A stretch of 6,973 nucleotides of DNA from QHWK01 sp035315685 (lineage in GTDB: Bacteria; Acidobacteriota; Vicinamibacteria; Vicinamibacterales; CAVVIG01), in the NCBI GenBank assembly GCA_035315685.1, contig DATFXR010000099.1, positions 1-6,973 on the forward strand, read 5' to 3'. The translations under genes were made by a program, and so were the position numbers. The notes beneath the pieces are model-generated. The model ran no database searches and was not told the DNA's origin. It saw nothing but the letters and a program-made list of their open reading frames with translations. The first letter of the stretch is position 1. Each line of letters begins with the position of its first letter. Positions 5,745 to 6,973 of the stretch are shown here, one piece after another.

Positions 5745-6936
5745 CCGTGAAACGCGCGGACGTGCGATCCCGGAAAGCGTTCCAGTTCGCGACGAGCTCC
5801 TCGATGGAGTCGCCGCCGAATTTCTCGACGAGGGCGTCGGCGAGGACGAAGGCGACCATGGCTTCTCCGACGATCGCCGCGGCGGGCACGGCACAGACGT
5901 CGCTGCGCTCCACGGCCGCCGGGCTCTCGGTCATGGTCGTCAGATCGACGGAGCGCAGCGGGGTCATCAGCGTCGAGATCGGCTTCATGTAGCCGGTGAC
6001 CCGGACGTCCTCGCCGTTGGTGACGCCGCCTTCGAGCCCGCCGGCGTTGTTGGTCGGGCGGCGGACGCCGATGGGCGCGTGTCCGGCGCCGCTCACGATC
6101 TCGTCGTGCACGCGCGAGCCTGGCACCGCCGCGACCGCCGGGCCCCGGCCGATACCGACTGCCTTGATCGCCGGGATCGACATCATCGCTTGCGCGAGCC
6201 GCCCATCGAGCTTGCGATCCCACTGCACGTAGCTGCCGAGGCCCGGCGGCACCCCTCGCGCGATCACTTCAAATGTGCCGCCCATCGTGTCGCCGGCTGC
6301 CCGCGCCTCGTCTATCCTCGTAATCATCTGCCGCTCGACCGCCGGGTCGACACAGTGCAGCGCGCTTTCAGCCGAGATCGATCGTGCCTCGTCGAAGGTG
6401 ATGGCCGACGGGTCGGCAATCGACGCCGCGCCGATCGCCGTCACATGGCTGACGATCTCGGCGCCGACGACGGCGAGGAGCTGACGTGCGAGCGCGCCGA
6501 CGGCAACGCGCGCGGCGGTCTCGCGCGCGCTGGCGCGCTCGAGCACGTTGCGGATGTCGTCGTGACCGTATTTCACGAACCCGGCGAGGTCGGCGTGACC
6601 GGGGCGCGGTCGCGTCACCGCCGGACGATCGACCCCTGACGCGCCCGCCGGCATCTCCGCCTCGACGTGCATCGTTCGCTGCCAGTTCTCCCAATCCTTG
6701 TTCGGAATCAGCAACGCGATCGGACCGCCCGTCGTCGCGCCGTGGCGGACGCCGCTCAACGGCTCCGCGCGATCCGATTCGATGACCATGCGGCGCCCAC
6801 GCCCGTAGCCCGTCTGCCGGCGGCGGAGATCCGCGGTGACCGCGTCGACATCGATCGCAAGGCCTGCCGGCATCCCTTCGAGGATCGCGACCAGCGCCTT
6901 TCCATGCGATTCGCCAGCAGTCAAGAAACGCAGCAT
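5728..6936 (-). CDS. aroC: Chorismate synthase
   Basis: Last step of the shikimate pathway: anti-1,4-elimination of phosphate from 5-enolpyruvylshikimate 3-phosphate to chorismate, requiring reduced FMN. The 402 residues fit the longer form common outside enterobacteria (about 390, against 361 in E. coli). The family signatures are in order: GESHG (8-12) with catalytic-type His11, RPGHADLAGFVKYG (111-124), ERASARETAARVA (133-145), TNNAGGLEGGVTNGE (295-309) and DVCAVPAAAIVGEAM (346-360). The core ends near residue 390 (NWNAFRDR), and the tail (SARFTERKGR) runs into a 9-bp repeat that also supplies the stop. The ATG at 6936-6934 begins MLRFLTAGESHG, the expected N-terminus. No Shine-Dalgarno is seen; a TAGAAT box only 9 bases upstream suggests a nearly leaderless message. 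It is the first gene of the run in this window. Confidence 0.98.
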   Translation of the reverse strand: MLRFLTAGESHGKALVAILEGMPAGLAIDVDAVTADLRRRQTGYGRGRRMVIESDRAEPLSGVRHGATTGGPIALLIPNKDWENWQRTMHVEAEMPAGASGVDRPAVTRPRPGHADLAGFVKYGHDDIRNVLERASARETAARVAVGALARQLLAVVGAEIVSHVTAIGAASIADPSAITFDEARSISAESALHCVDPAVERQMITRIDEARAAGDTMGGTFEVIARGVPPGLGSYVQWDRKLDGRLAQAMMSIPAIKAVGIGRGPAVAAVPGSRVHDEIVSGAGHAPIGVRRPTNNAGGLEGGVTNGEDVRVTGYMKPISTLMTPLRSVDLTTMTESPAAVERSDVCAVPAAAIVGEAMVAFVLADALVEKFGGDSIEELVANWNAFRDRTSARFTERKGR

Positions 6937-6945
6937 GCGGCGTTC

Positions 6946-6951
6946 ATTCTA
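6946..6951 (-). promoter_or_regulatory. Possible -10 box (TAGAAT) of a near-leaderless aroC promoter
   Basis: On the minus strand TAGAAT lies 9 bases before the aroC ATG. A start about 7 bases downstream would leave a 5' leader of only 2-3 bases, which fits the absence of a Shine-Dalgarno. The region just upstream is locally AT-rich (a run of six A on the minus strand), unlike the GC-rich surroundings. No convincing -35 box is visible at the right spacing, and the window ends 22 bases above the hexamer, so this is tentative. Confidence 0.3.
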
Positions 6952-6973
6952 TCCGAAGTTTTTTCAGCATCCG

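Noticed and set aside
6520..6546. GC-rich alternating palindrome-like stretch within aroC
   Set aside because: It encodes the conserved ERASARETAAR signature; alanine and arginine codons explain the pattern.

Overview
This is a compact, GC-rich bacterial segment (roughly two-thirds G+C by eye) with eight protein genes, all on the minus strand, so transcription runs from the right end (6973) to the left end (1). No RNA gene, insertion sequence, CRISPR array or integrase was seen. No gene-free stretch exceeds about 100 bases. The organism cannot be fixed from the sequence alone. The gene order, the ATGA overlaps, the GC-rich codons and the style of the proteins suggest an acidobacterium (Vicinamibacteria-like) or a similar soil bacterium; this is inference.

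Layout in order of transcription: aroC (chorismate synthase, 6936-5728); a 74-base gap with a 9-bp repeat and an inverted repeat; def (peptide deformylase, 5653-5144); fmt (methionyl-tRNA formyltransferase, 5150-4197); rsmB (16S rRNA m5C967 methyltransferase, 4200-2842); a 95-base gap filled by a large imperfect hairpin built from 9-bp units; a membrane-anchored protein with three PASTA domains (2746-2024); rpe (ribulose-phosphate 3-epimerase, 2027-1347); a YbgC-like hotdog thioesterase (1350-940); and a nearly complete NAD-dependent UDP-sugar-type epimerase (943 to beyond base 1). Four junctions (fmt/rsmB, PASTA/rpe, rpe/ybgC, ybgC/epimerase) share exactly ATGA and def/fmt overlap by 7 bases. 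Two blocks, def-fmt-rsmB and PASTA-rpe-ybgC-epimerase, therefore look translationally coupled, and the only spacers are the two repeat-bearing gaps.

Functionally, def and fmt are the two ends of the N-formylmethionine cycle and rsmB modifies the ribosomal P-site region, a classic translation cluster. The order def-fmt-rsmB-...-rpe matches the well-known Bacillus cluster def-fmt-rsmB-rlmN-prpC-prkC-rsgA-rpe. Here rlmN, prpC and rsgA are absent, and a kinase-less PASTA protein stands where the PASTA kinase PrkC would be. That and the two structured gaps are the most noteworthy items. Most of the window is ordinary housekeeping sequence, and I see no convincing new multi-gene system.
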